From Bhargavaea changchunensis (lineage in GTDB: Bacteria; Bacillota; Bacilli; Bacillales_A; Planococcaceae): a stretch of DNA of 64,000 nucleotides. The position numbers and the translations under genes are program-made. The stretch covers positions 62,001-126,000 of the forward strand of contig NZ_JBHTCT010000038.1 of assembly GCF_042665595.1 (NCBI RefSeq), given 5' to 3'. The notes below the pieces were generated by a model. The model was not told the DNA's origin and ran no database searches. It saw only the letters and a list, made by a program, of their open reading frames with translations. Numbering within the stretch: the first letter of the stretch is position 1; each line of letters opens with the position of its first letter. This document shows positions 7,220 through 15,117 of this stretch, one piece after another.

Positions 7220-9268
7220 TTAAGTAAAGTCCCGGGGAATCTCAACTTCCCAAGTCTTGTCGAACACTTCCTTATCGCCTTCATAGGCGGTCAGGCGGTT
7301 CGTCAGGTAATAGTTTTTCTCGTCAGCGGTCATGACACTCTTCGTGACCAGATGGGTCTGCCAGTCTCCCCGGCCGACATCCAGCGTCCAGTCGCATTCG
7401 ACCTTGGCACTGAGCGGGTCTCCGCCTCGGATCGTATAGACGTTGCGGTTTGTGCTGCCGTATTCCAGTCCGTTGACATGCAGGCGGCGCGAACCTTCAT
7501 CGGAGAAGTCATCAAGCGTCCAGATGTCAGTGACCACATCATGCTTGATCTCGCGTGTACGGCCGGCCTCCCGTAGGATGTCTTTCGTCAGGACAGGAGC
7601 GGTTTCGGCAGGAGCGAACGGCTTCAGTTCCGCATCAATTGCCTTTTCCCCGCGGACCGGAAGCGAGAGGTATGTGTTCTCTGAGGGGTAGACGGTGAGT
7701 GTCGCTTCTTCCGGCGACGGCCAGGCATGCGGCCAGTAGTTCGGTGAAATGGCAAGTTTCCACTGGTGCCCCTTGGCAAGCGTGTAGCCGATGACATCCA
7801 TTTTCACGTCAACTTTGTACTTCTTGCCCGGCTCCAGCGCTTCCGGGAATTCATCGTTGTCACGATGGGACAGGTTCAGCATCCCCCATGTCACCCGTGT
7901 GGATGAACCGTCCGGAGCAACGTCGTTCAGGCGGACCGCGATCAGTGCATCCGGTTTGTCGGAAGACAATTCCACGCTGAAGGTCGGGTGTCCGAGAATC
8001 GGCGTGTCCTGCTTAACCGGTTCAGATTCAAATACCACGGCATAGCCGTTTTCATTCCGCTGGTCGGCAGGCAGATCACCCGGCTGCCCGAACGGACAGT
8101 AGACACCCGCGTGCATGCCGTGCTGCTGGACGCTTCCGACCCGAATGTCCGAGCAAGCTTCCGGTTGCAAGATCAATTTGTTTTCACCCAGGTAAAGACG
8201 CTGGTCATTGATCGCTGCAGGCGGCCACTGTTTTTCAGCGATCCAGTGACCCGGCCGGTAGTCATAGCTTGTCTGCGGCGGCACGCTGTCCTGAAGGTAA
8301 GCCCGGAGCATCGGCTCTTCCATGATGCCGGTGTCCTCCCCCTTCAGCCACTGATCCCACCAGCGCAGGCATTCCTGGAGAAATCCGATCTGAGGGCCGG
8401 GCACGGCCATCTCCGGATACTCATGCGCCCACGGCCCGATGAGGCCCTTACGCGGTACTTCGAGATTTTCGAGCATTCTCGGAATCGCATTTGGGTAGCC
8501 GTCCGCCCATCCGCCGACCGCAAAGACAGGGATTTCAATCGCCTGATAGTCCTCATTGACAGAACCGTGTTTCCAATAGGCGTCGCGGCGCTGATGACGG
8601 ACCCATTCCTCGACGAATGGCGGAGTGTTCTCCATGCGTTCCAGCCAGTTCGACTTCCAGGACTCGCCGACCACTTCGGGATCTTGCGGCCGGGCGTTGT
8701 AGGCGAACATCGTCGAGGCCCACCAGAGCATGTCCGATGCCAGCATGGCACCGCCTTTGTAATGGACATCGTCCGCATAACGGTCGTCCGTCGAGCAGAT
8801 GGTGATGATCGTCTTCAGCTGTTTTGGACGGCGTGCAGCCACCTGCAGCCCGTTAAAGCCTCCCCACGACTTACCGATCATCCCGACACTTCCGGTCGAC
8901 CATGGCTGCTGTTCAATCCATTCGAGGATTTCCAGCGCATCGTCCTGTTCCTGCTTCAGATACTCGTCATAGAGGATGCCGTCCGAATCACCGGTCCCGC
9001 GAATGTCGACGCGGATGCTTGCATAACCGTGCCCTGCAAAATACGGGTGCCGGAGCGAGTCACGCAGTGCCGTGAACTCGTTTTTTCTGTATGGCAGATA
9101 TTCGAGGATGGCCGGAACCGGATTTTCCTCTGCCCCTTCCGGAAGCCAGATCTTGGCGGACAGCTTTGTCCCGTCCGACATCGGAATCCAGATGTTGTTC
9201 AGTTCTTTTATTTTATGGGGAAATTCGTCCCGAACAGAGCGGTTTGTTTCTCGTACGTTAAATACCAA
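7220..9268 (-). CDS. CocE/NonD-family alpha/beta hydrolase (X-Pro dipeptidyl-peptidase-like)
   Basis: A 682-residue S15/CocE hydrolase. An alpha/beta-hydrolase domain comes first, with GKSWGG at 132-137 giving nucleophile Ser134 and the RGTGDSDG motif (90-97) typical of CocE; a C-terminal jelly-roll domain follows from about residue 400. Members cleave esters, amides or prolyl dipeptides. The start is TTG 9268: AAGGAGG lies 8 bases upstream and overlaps the end of the BCCT gene, so the two are translationally coupled. Pairing with a betaine-type transporter suggests it acts on an imported zwitterionic or ester compound; that is inference. Cytoplasmic, no signal peptide. Confidence 0.88.
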   Translation of the reverse strand: MVFNVRETNRSVRDEFPHKIKELNNIWIPMSDGTKLSAKIWLPEGAEENPVPAILEYLPYRKNEFTALRDSLRHPYFAGHGYASIRVDIRGTGDSDGILYDEYLKQEQDDALEILEWIEQQPWSTGSVGMIGKSWGGFNGLQVAARRPKQLKTIITICSTDDRYADDVHYKGGAMLASDMLWWASTMFAYNARPQDPEVVGESWKSNWLERMENTPPFVEEWVRHQRRDAYWKHGSVNEDYQAIEIPVFAVGGWADGYPNAIPRMLENLEVPRKGLIGPWAHEYPEMAVPGPQIGFLQECLRWWDQWLKGEDTGIMEEPMLRAYLQDSVPPQTSYDYRPGHWIAEKQWPPAAINDQRLYLGENKLILQPEACSDIRVGSVQQHGMHAGVYCPFGQPGDLPADQRNENGYAVVFESEPVKQDTPILGHPTFSVELSSDKPDALIAVRLNDVAPDGSSTRVTWGMLNLSHRDNDEFPEALEPGKKYKVDVKMDVIGYTLAKGHQWKLAISPNYWPHAWPSPEEATLTVYPSENTYLSLPVRGEKAIDAELKPFAPAETAPVLTKDILREAGRTREIKHDVVTDIWTLDDFSDEGSRRLHVNGLEYGSTNRNVYTIRGGDPLSAKVECDWTLDVGRGDWQTHLVTKSVMTADEKNYYLTNRLTAYEGDKEVFDKTWEVEIPRDFT

Positions 9269-9271
9269 CGG

Positions 9272-10810
9272 TTATTCCTCCTTGGAAGCCTGAGTGATTA
9301 CATACCCTGATTTTTTCGGGAAGTCCTTCTTGAGCCACCTGACCAACGAGACAATCAGCAGAAGGTAGAACAGGAAGATCGGGACAGACACCACGACTGC
9401 CGATGTCTGGACAACCCTTAATCCGCCGACAAGGAGAAGTGAAATCCCCATCACCGCGAGCACGCCGCCCCAGATCATCCGGTGCCAGCGGGCCGGCTCC
9501 TGTCCCGGACGCATCTCTTTCGTCGCGATGGCCGCAAGGACGTATGTCGCCGAGTCCAGCGAGGTGGAAAGGAAAATCACGGCAAGGACAATGAAGAACG
9601 GCAATACGATGGCACTGAGCGGCAATGAACTCAGAATCTCGACAACTGCTGCGTCGCCGCCTTTTTCCGCAAGAATATCGGTCAGGTTCAGTTTGCCGGT
9701 CAATTCGGCATTCATCGAGTAGCCGCCAAAGACCATGAAGTAGATCCATGCCCCGATCGATCCCCATAGAAGCATGTGCATGATCAATTGGCGGATGGTC
9801 CGGCCCCTTGAGATCCGCGCAACAAACAGTCCCATGAATGGCGCCGTAGCCGCGAACCAGGCCCAGTAAAAGACTGTCCACGCCTGAGGGAACCCGCTTT
9901 GCCCGATCGGGTCCGTATAGAAACTCATCATGGCGAAGTTCTGGATCATCATGCCGAAACTGTTCGTGAAGTAAGTCAGGATAAACAGTGTAGGACCGGC
10001 AAGGAGCACGAAAATCGCAAGTGCAAGAGCGAGGTAGACGTTCAGGTCGCTCAGGCGGCGAATCCCTTTATGCAATCCGAGATAGGCACTTGCCGAGTAA
10101 ACCACAGTGATCAGGATGACCAGTATGGCATCCAGCATCAATGACGGTTCGAGTCCGAACACTCGGGCGACAACCTGAGACACCATCGGCACGCCCAGTC
10201 CGAGCGTCGTTCCCAGTCCGCCGATCAGGCTCCAGATCACGAGAATATCGATCACCTTGCCCAGCCAGCCGTCTGCGTATTTTCCGAGCGCACCGCGAAG
10301 CGCAACGCTCATCTTCAGCGAAGGCTGCTTCCTGATGAAATAGGAATAGGCAATGACAACTGTCGGGAATGCGTACAAGGACCATGCGGAAATTCCCCAA
10401 TGGAACAGCGCATAAGTTAGCGACCACTCGGCCGCCGCCTGGCTGCCGGGTTCAATTCCGAATGGAGGTCCGGAGTAGTAGTGGAGCGGCTCCACCATGG
10501 ACCAATACATGATACTTGTCCCCATCCCCGCCGTGAACAGCATCGTGCCCCAGCTGAATGTCGAGAACTCCGGCTTTCCATCGCCCAGCCTAATCTTTCC
10601 GAAGCGGCTGAACGCCAGCCAGATTAATAATACAAACAGGCCGATCGTGAGAAACTGCCAGGCCCAATCCATTTTAAACGTGATGCCGGTCATGATCTGA
10701 TCTAGTACCGGCTCTGCACTTTCCCTGAATACTACCAGGGACACCGTGGCCAATAGGACGACAATAATCGCAAACCAGAAGATAAATGAATCTATCCGTG
10801 CTTTCTGCAC
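9272..10810 (-). CDS. BCCT-family transporter (betaine/carnitine/choline type)
   Basis: A 512-residue transporter with about twelve membrane spans. The family signature is GMGTSIMYWSMVEPLHYY, the counterpart of the conserved G-M-G...W...EP motif of BetP/CaiT, and HWGISAWSLYAF follows. GTG 10810 is chosen because GAGAGGTGAT lies just upstream; a TTG at 10825 is possible but has no ribosome site. It lacks the long regulatory tail of osmosensing BetP, suggesting nutrient uptake or exchange rather than osmoprotection. First gene of a two-gene unit with the CocE-type hydrolase, and divergent from a TetR regulator 198 bases away, which probably represses it. Confidence 0.9.
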   Translation of the reverse strand: MQKARIDSFIFWFAIIVVLLATVSLVVFRESAEPVLDQIMTGITFKMDWAWQFLTIGLFVLLIWLAFSRFGKIRLGDGKPEFSTFSWGTMLFTAGMGTSIMYWSMVEPLHYYSGPPFGIEPGSQAAAEWSLTYALFHWGISAWSLYAFPTVVIAYSYFIRKQPSLKMSVALRGALGKYADGWLGKVIDILVIWSLIGGLGTTLGLGVPMVSQVVARVFGLEPSLMLDAILVILITVVYSASAYLGLHKGIRRLSDLNVYLALALAIFVLLAGPTLFILTYFTNSFGMMIQNFAMMSFYTDPIGQSGFPQAWTVFYWAWFAATAPFMGLFVARISRGRTIRQLIMHMLLWGSIGAWIYFMVFGGYSMNAELTGKLNLTDILAEKGGDAAVVEILSSLPLSAIVLPFFIVLAVIFLSTSLDSATYVLAAIATKEMRPGQEPARWHRMIWGGVLAVMGISLLLVGGLRVVQTSAVVVSVPIFLFYLLLIVSLVRWLKKDFPKKSGYVITQASKEE

Positions 10811-10856
10811 CCAATCACCTCTCAAATGTTTTTAGGTATCCAATTGCCGATACGTA

Positions 10857-10918
10857 TGTGAAGTCACACTTGCAATCAGAAAGAATTACAATCATGATAT
10901 ATAAAGTAATCATGATTA
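10857..10918. promoter_or_regulatory. Candidate TetR operator region between BCCT and TetR genes
   Basis: Three symmetric elements lie in the divergent gap: TGTGA-N2-TCACA (10857-10868), AATCATGAT (10890-10898), and the perfect 12-bp palindrome TAATCATGATTA (10907-10918). The last two share AATCATGAT with an 18-base start-to-start distance. Their place just upstream of the TetR promoter fits an autoregulatory operator. Confidence 0.45.
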
Positions 10919-10921
10919 TTT

Positions 10922-10950
10922 TTGTAACATTGATTATGCTAACATATGAT
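10922..10950 (+). promoter_or_regulatory. Sigma-A-type promoter for the TetR gene
   Basis: TTGTAA (10922-10927), 17-base spacer, TATGAT (10945-10950); the palindrome ending at 10918 abuts the -35 box. Confidence 0.5.
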
Positions 10951-11008
10951 AAGATGGTTTGCAAAAGCGCTTTCAAGATTTTTTCAGTTACGGAGGTGCC
11001 GGTCCGGT

Positions 11009-11677
11009 ATGACAAACAAGCAATTACAGAAGAGCCGGATGTGGAAGTATTTCATTGAAGCGACAGTGGAAATCATCCATGAAGAAGGGATCGACAAAGT
11101 GACGATCCGCAAAGTGGCAGACCGAGCCGGTTATAATAGTGCCACTCTATATAACTATTTCAGCGAACTGTCCCATCTGAAGTTCTTCGCAGCGATGCGG
11201 CTGCTGGGTGGTTATATCGAAGAAGTGACTGCACGGATGGATGACGCGGAAACACCGCTCGACAAGTATGTGATCGCCTGGGAATGCTTTATCCGCCATT
11301 CCTTCAGATCACCCAAACTTTTCAACGCGGTATTTATCATGGACCTCGGAGACCAGCCGGGAAAACTCATGGAGCGCTATTATGAGGTGTACCCGGCAGA
11401 ACTGGTCAATGTCCCTGACGAACTCCAACCCACCCTGTTTGAACGCAGTGTGATGAAGCGGGGCAAGTCCATGCTTCAGATGGCTGCCGAAGAAGGCCAG
11501 ATTCCGATGGCACAGATGAATCCGGTCAATGAAAAGACGAACCTGATCTGGCAGGGCATGATGACGAGCATCCTCAATAACCGCCTTGACTACGATATTG
11601 GGGAAGCGGAACGGAATACCATGAAGTATGTTCGTGAAATTATCGAAGATGCCCGGAAATCAATCCAACCGTCATGA
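11009..11677 (+). CDS. TetR/AcrR-family transcriptional regulator
   Basis: A 222-residue regulator with an N-terminal TetR helix-turn-helix (about 16-62): the segment VTIRKVADRAGYNSATLYNY is the classic recognition region. The C-terminal ligand domain has no family I can name. ATG 11009 is 11 bases after GGAGGT (10992-10997); upstream in-frame codons have no ribosome site. It is divergent from the BCCT/CocE unit, with palindromes in between, so it most likely represses that unit and itself, and is released by the transported compound or a product. It ends in a strong hairpin shared with the convergent catalase gene. Confidence 0.9.
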   Translation: MTNKQLQKSRMWKYFIEATVEIIHEEGIDKVTIRKVADRAGYNSATLYNYFSELSHLKFFAAMRLLGGYIEEVTARMDDAETPLDKYVIAWECFIRHSFRSPKLFNAVFIMDLGDQPGKLMERYYEVYPAELVNVPDELQPTLFERSVMKRGKSMLQMAAEEGQIPMAQMNPVNEKTNLIWQGMMTSILNNRLDYDIGEAERNTMKYVREIIEDARKSIQPS

Positions 11678-11679
11678 CC

Positions 11680-11727
11680 AAACAGGCCCGACCCGGCATT
11701 TGCCGGATCGGGCCTGTTTGTCTTTTT
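11680..11727. terminator. Terminator between TetR and catalase genes
   Basis: A long hairpin (arms aaacaggcccga and tcgggcctgttt, inner stem with loop ttt) followed by tcttttt. It contains the same 26 bases (11687-11712) as the terminator at 7165-7190. Confidence 0.85.
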
Positions 11728-11728
11728 A

Positions 11729-13768
11729 TCAGGTACGGTCCCAGAATCGTTTCATCGCAAGCGCTTCGATGTACTGGTCTGCAAAATCAGGATTGTTTTC
11801 CGCCATGACGACGCCGTCCAGGTTGTTGGCTTCGGTGCTCATGGCGTATTGGGCGGCACCGGCACCAACGGCGATCGGCTTCATGAACATGTAATGCATC
11901 TTGAAGAAGTCCATCGCGCCCTGGTCGAACTTAAGCTGATTCATCTTCGCTTTGCCGCCGACGAGGTAGACTGAATCATAAAGCGTCGGGTGGACGGTCA
12001 GGAACGTGTTCGTCGGGGTCAGCTCCATGCCGTCTTTCCCTTTGACCGGCGAGAGCGTCTCGGAGACGATATCGATCACCGCTCCGACGCCTTTCAGTGC
12101 AGCCAGGGCCTTGTCGACTTCTTTCTCGTCGAACCCATCGCCGATGACGACTGCGACTCTGGAAGTTATTGCAGAGTGCGGCGAATTCAACTGGCTCAGG
12201 GACGGATAGCTTTTTTCATAGTCGACATGCTTCGTTGCCGGTGGGGTCACGCCGACGTTTTGCGCAAGCATCGCAGCAAAGTCGGTGTCGACATTCGCGA
12301 ACATCTCCACCGTCTTCTGACGGATTTCCTTATTTTTCACGCCGCCGACGTGGAAGCTGAACGACTCGATCAGGTCCTGCTTCTCCGGCATCGACAGGCT
12401 GTTCCAGAACATGCGCGGCTGGGAGTAGTAATCCTGGAAGGAATCGCTCGGGTGCTCTCTCGTCACATAGCCTTCGACCTTCTCCTGGTAATTCTCGTAC
12501 CCTTCCGGCGCAGGAGTCTCGTGAGGGGTGCCGTCCGCCTGCATGTTGTTGTGGAAGTGGACGTTGTCCTGCTCGATCGGATACTTCAGATAGCTGTCGC
12601 GCAGGTTGTGGTTCACATCAGAGATCGGGCGGTTGATCGGCAGCTCCTCGTAGTTAGCGGAGTGGTGGCGGTGCAGCTCCGTATCGCGGTAAGCGAACGA
12701 GCGGCCCTGCAGCACCGGATCATTCGTGAACTCGATGCCCGGGACGAGGTTCGCCGGGTTGAATGCGGACTGTTCCGTTTCGGCGAAGAAGTTGTCCTGA
12801 AGACGGTTCAGCACCATCTTGCCGACGACCTTCGGCGGCACTTCCTCCTCCGGCCACAGCTTGGTATCGTCCAGAATGTCAAAGTCGAACTTGAACTCAT
12901 CTTCCTCATCAATCAGCTGGACGCACAGGTCATATTCCGGATACGCGCCGCTCTCAATCGCTTCGATGATGTCACGGCGGTGGAAATCCGGGTCAACGCC
13001 GCCGATGATATTCCCCTCATCCAGCGTGACAGAGTGGACGCCAAGCTTCGGCTTCCAAATAAAGCGGACAAACGTGGACTTGCCTTTTTCATTGATCAGC
13101 CGGAACGTGTTGACCGGGAACCCTTCCATCATGCGCCAACTGCGCGGGCGGCCGCGCATCGACATGAGCCACATGACCATATGCGCCGACTCCGGGTTGC
13201 TCGTGACATAGTCCCAGAAATTATCGTGCGCGACTGTGGCCTGCGGCATATGCTGCTTGGGCTCCGGTTTCGCTGCGTGAGTCACGTCCATGAACTTCAT
13301 GGCATCGGCCAGGATGAACACCGGGAACTGGAGCGCCAGCATATCATAGTTGCCTTCTTCGGTGTAGAACTTCGTGGCAAATCCGCGGATGTCGACCGCC
13401 GTGTCCTTGGAACCGCGATTCCCGACAAAGTTTGAGAAGCGCACGAAGACCGGTGTTTTCTTGCCCGGCTCCAGGAATTTCGCCATCGTGTAGTCCTTCA
13501 TCGATTCCGTCGCCACGAATTCCCCGTGGACACCGTAGCCCCGGGCGTGGACGACTTTCTCAGGGATCCGTTCACGGTTAAAATGGGACTGCTTTTTGTA
13601 GAAGTGGAAATCCTGCATGAGGAGCGGGCCGCGCTTGCCCGCTCGAAGTGTTTTCTGGTCATCCGCAACTTTACTGCCGTTGATGTCGGTCATCGGCTTA
13701 CCCGTGTTCTGCCTCCTGAACTGCTCAAGCTGCTTGTCTTTTTCATTGCCACCGTTTTTCTGATCCAT
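11729..13768 (-). CDS. katE: Large-subunit (clade 2) haem catalase with altered distal pocket
   Basis: A 679-residue large catalase of the KatE/HPII type: a catalase core (about 40-530) followed by a flavodoxin-like DJ-1/PfpI domain (from about 540, SRVAVVIGDGFDE). Distal His74 (RIPEKVVHARG) and the proximal tyrosine region (GRSFAYRDTELHRH) are present. The segment that normally reads VGNN-x-PxFF, carrying the distal asparagine, is here LALQFPVF: the G-N-N triplet is replaced by Ala145-Leu146-Gln147. The DNA reads cleanly here with no frameshift. Catalase turnover may be reduced or redirected. AAGGGTG lies before the ATG. Symbol given by architecture; activity is uncertain. Confidence 0.85.
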   Translation of the reverse strand: MDQKNGGNEKDKQLEQFRRQNTGKPMTDINGSKVADDQKTLRAGKRGPLLMQDFHFYKKQSHFNRERIPEKVVHARGYGVHGEFVATESMKDYTMAKFLEPGKKTPVFVRFSNFVGNRGSKDTAVDIRGFATKFYTEEGNYDMLALQFPVFILADAMKFMDVTHAAKPEPKQHMPQATVAHDNFWDYVTSNPESAHMVMWLMSMRGRPRSWRMMEGFPVNTFRLINEKGKSTFVRFIWKPKLGVHSVTLDEGNIIGGVDPDFHRRDIIEAIESGAYPEYDLCVQLIDEEDEFKFDFDILDDTKLWPEEEVPPKVVGKMVLNRLQDNFFAETEQSAFNPANLVPGIEFTNDPVLQGRSFAYRDTELHRHHSANYEELPINRPISDVNHNLRDSYLKYPIEQDNVHFHNNMQADGTPHETPAPEGYENYQEKVEGYVTREHPSDSFQDYYSQPRMFWNSLSMPEKQDLIESFSFHVGGVKNKEIRQKTVEMFANVDTDFAAMLAQNVGVTPPATKHVDYEKSYPSLSQLNSPHSAITSRVAVVIGDGFDEKEVDKALAALKGVGAVIDIVSETLSPVKGKDGMELTPTNTFLTVHPTLYDSVYLVGGKAKMNQLKFDQGAMDFFKMHYMFMKPIAVGAGAAQYAMSTEANNLDGVVMAENNPDFADQYIEALAMKRFWDRT

Positions 13769-13852
13769 GTTTTCACCCTTTTCCAGTAATCATTTCGTTC
13801 AGTAGACGAGGACTCCCGTTTACGTGACCCCCCACATCTGGTTCTCTTCCCT

Positions 13853-13879
13853 TTTCCCTATAGATTGATAGTTTCAAAC
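13853..13879 (-). promoter_or_regulatory. Possible sigma-B promoter of the catalase gene
   Basis: On the minus strand GTTTGA (13874-13879), 15-base spacer, GGGAAA (13853-13858), near the sigma-B consensus GTTTAA/GGGTAT. katE of Bacillus is sigma-B dependent. The -10 match is imperfect, so this is tentative. Confidence 0.3.
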
Positions 13880-13911
13880 AATAACGGTTGATTGATTCTG
13901 AACGTAATTTA

Positions 13912-13946
13912 AAAGGCGGCCCGAAGATTTTCTTCGGGCCGCCTTT
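13912..13946 (-). terminator. Terminator after the YtxH-like gene
   Basis: A perfect 16-bp stem (13912-13927 with 13931-13946), loop of three bases; on the minus strand it is followed by tttaaatt. It starts a few bases after the stop codon. Confidence 0.85.
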
Positions 13947-13950
13947 CACG

Positions 13951-14205
13951 TCATGAAATTTTATCGTGGGTTCTGTTTTCCTGGGATTGGTTATAATACT
14001 GGACGCTGGTCATCGCACCTTCCGACACCATTTCCGCATCATCGATGTCGGCCGGCTTGCCAAGCTCTTTTTTGTAATCCGGGTTGAACACACGGATTGC
14101 CTCGTCAATTTGTTTTTTGACATTTCTTCTGTTTTCTTCATTTGTGAGATACGCTGCCCCGGCAACCAGTCCGGCTGCGCCCACCAACTTTGTCAGTTTC
14201 CCCAT
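13951..14205 (-). CDS. Small YtxH-like membrane-anchored protein
   Basis: An 84-residue protein with one N-terminal hydrophobic stretch (about 5-20, LVGAAGLVAGAAYLT) followed by a charged helical tail. Small proteins of this design are common in Bacillales and are often called YtxH-like; many belong to the general stress response. The protein ends polar, in NRTHDKIS. AAAGGA stands 11 bases before the ATG. It sits upstream of the catalase gene on the same strand but is separated from it by its own strong terminator. Its role is unknown. Confidence 0.65.
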   Translation of the reverse strand: MGKLTKLVGAAGLVAGAAYLTNEENRRNVKKQIDEAIRVFNPDYKKELGKPADIDDAEMVSEGAMTSVQYYNQSQENRTHDKIS

Positions 14206-14396
14206 TCATCTCAGCATCCTTTCCTGCCCATCTGCCAATCATTTTAAATGATTGAAAGCCAATTACTCTATTCCCTTATCTGCTGCTCCTTAAACAACGC
14301 AACCGGCCGTAGCAGTGAGCCCGATTGGTTCCCTTTGGAGTAATTGAACAAAGCCTTGGTCAACCAGACGCTGAGATGCCTTCCAATTTCTATCCA

Positions 14397-14430
14397 AAAA
14401 GCCACCATCCGCTTGAGGATGATGGCTTTT
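14397..14430 (-). terminator. Terminator after the FMN reductase paralogue
   Basis: Arms aaaagccacc... and ...gatggctttt with loop gcttga; in minus-strand RNA the one mismatch becomes a G-U pair. A T-rich stretch follows on that strand. Confidence 0.7.
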
Positions 14431-14448
14431 GTTCTGAACGTATGTGAT

Positions 14449-15072
14449 TTAGACCATGCTTGGTTCTTTCGTTTCTTTACGGATTGTCTTAAATGCCGTT
14501 GCCCATTCGTTGACTTCACCGAGCATCGTATTGACGTTCTCAAGATGCAGCTCGGCCGGCTTGAACTCCGTAGCATTCTCGAAGTCGGTAAAGAGCGAGA
14601 GGGTCGGGTGCGTCCGGACATCGGCAACAGACAGTTCACCGAGGATGCCGCGAAGGTGTTCCGCTGCACGCGCGCCGCCCGTCGAGCCGTAGCTGACGAT
14701 GCCTGCCGGCTTATCCGCCCACGCTTCCCGCGCCGTGTCGATTGCGTTTTTCAGGACGCCTGAAATGCTGTGGTTGTACTCCTGGACGACGAAGACGAAC
14801 CCATCAAGGCTTGCGAGCTTCTCGTTCCACTTTGCGATGCCAGGCTCCGAACCGTCTGTCGTTCCGACAAACGGGAGCTGGTAGTCTTGGATGTCGATGA
14901 TTTCATAGTTGGCATCATTGCGACCTTCCGCGATGCCTTTGAGCCACTCACCGACCTGAGGGCTCACACGGCCTTCGCGTGTAGAGCCGAGGATGATACC
15001 GATTTTGAGTTTTTCCGGCACTACTGGTGCCGCTTCCTGTTTTTTGCCGAATAGTTTAGAGAAAAATCCCAT
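14449..15072 (-). CDS. NAD(P)H-dependent FMN reductase (paralogue with N-terminal extension)
   Basis: A 207-residue flavodoxin-fold reductase, close paralogue of the protein at 1819-2385: ILGSTREGRVSPQV, GTTDGSEPG and YGSTGGARAAEHLRG are identical in both. It differs by a 20-residue N-terminal extension beginning MGFFSKLFGKKQ, basic and hydrophobic, which may bind it to membrane or a partner. ATG 15072 has AGGAG 8 bases upstream. It starts 46 bases after a luciferase-like monooxygenase gene on the same strand, so it likely supplies reduced FMN to that enzyme as a two-component system (inference from order). Confidence 0.88.
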   Translation of the reverse strand: MGFFSKLFGKKQEAAPVVPEKLKIGIILGSTREGRVSPQVGEWLKGIAEGRNDANYEIIDIQDYQLPFVGTTDGSEPGIAKWNEKLASLDGFVFVVQEYNHSISGVLKNAIDTAREAWADKPAGIVSYGSTGGARAAEHLRGILGELSVADVRTHPTLSLFTDFENATEFKPAELHLENVNTMLGEVNEWATAFKTIRKETKEPSMV

Positions 15073-15117
15073 GATGATCACTCCTGATTAATTGTTTCCA
15101 AAGTCTGAGAAACGAAT

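Noticed and set aside
7988..9310. 440-codon open frame opposite the CocE hydrolase
   Set aside because: Antisense shadow; no family features, and the minus-strand gene has clear catalytic motifs.
11990..13435. 481-codon open frame on the plus strand opposite the catalase gene
   Set aside because: It lies wholly antisense to a well-supported gene, has no ribosome site and a skewed Arg/Val/Asp/His composition typical of GC-rich shadows.
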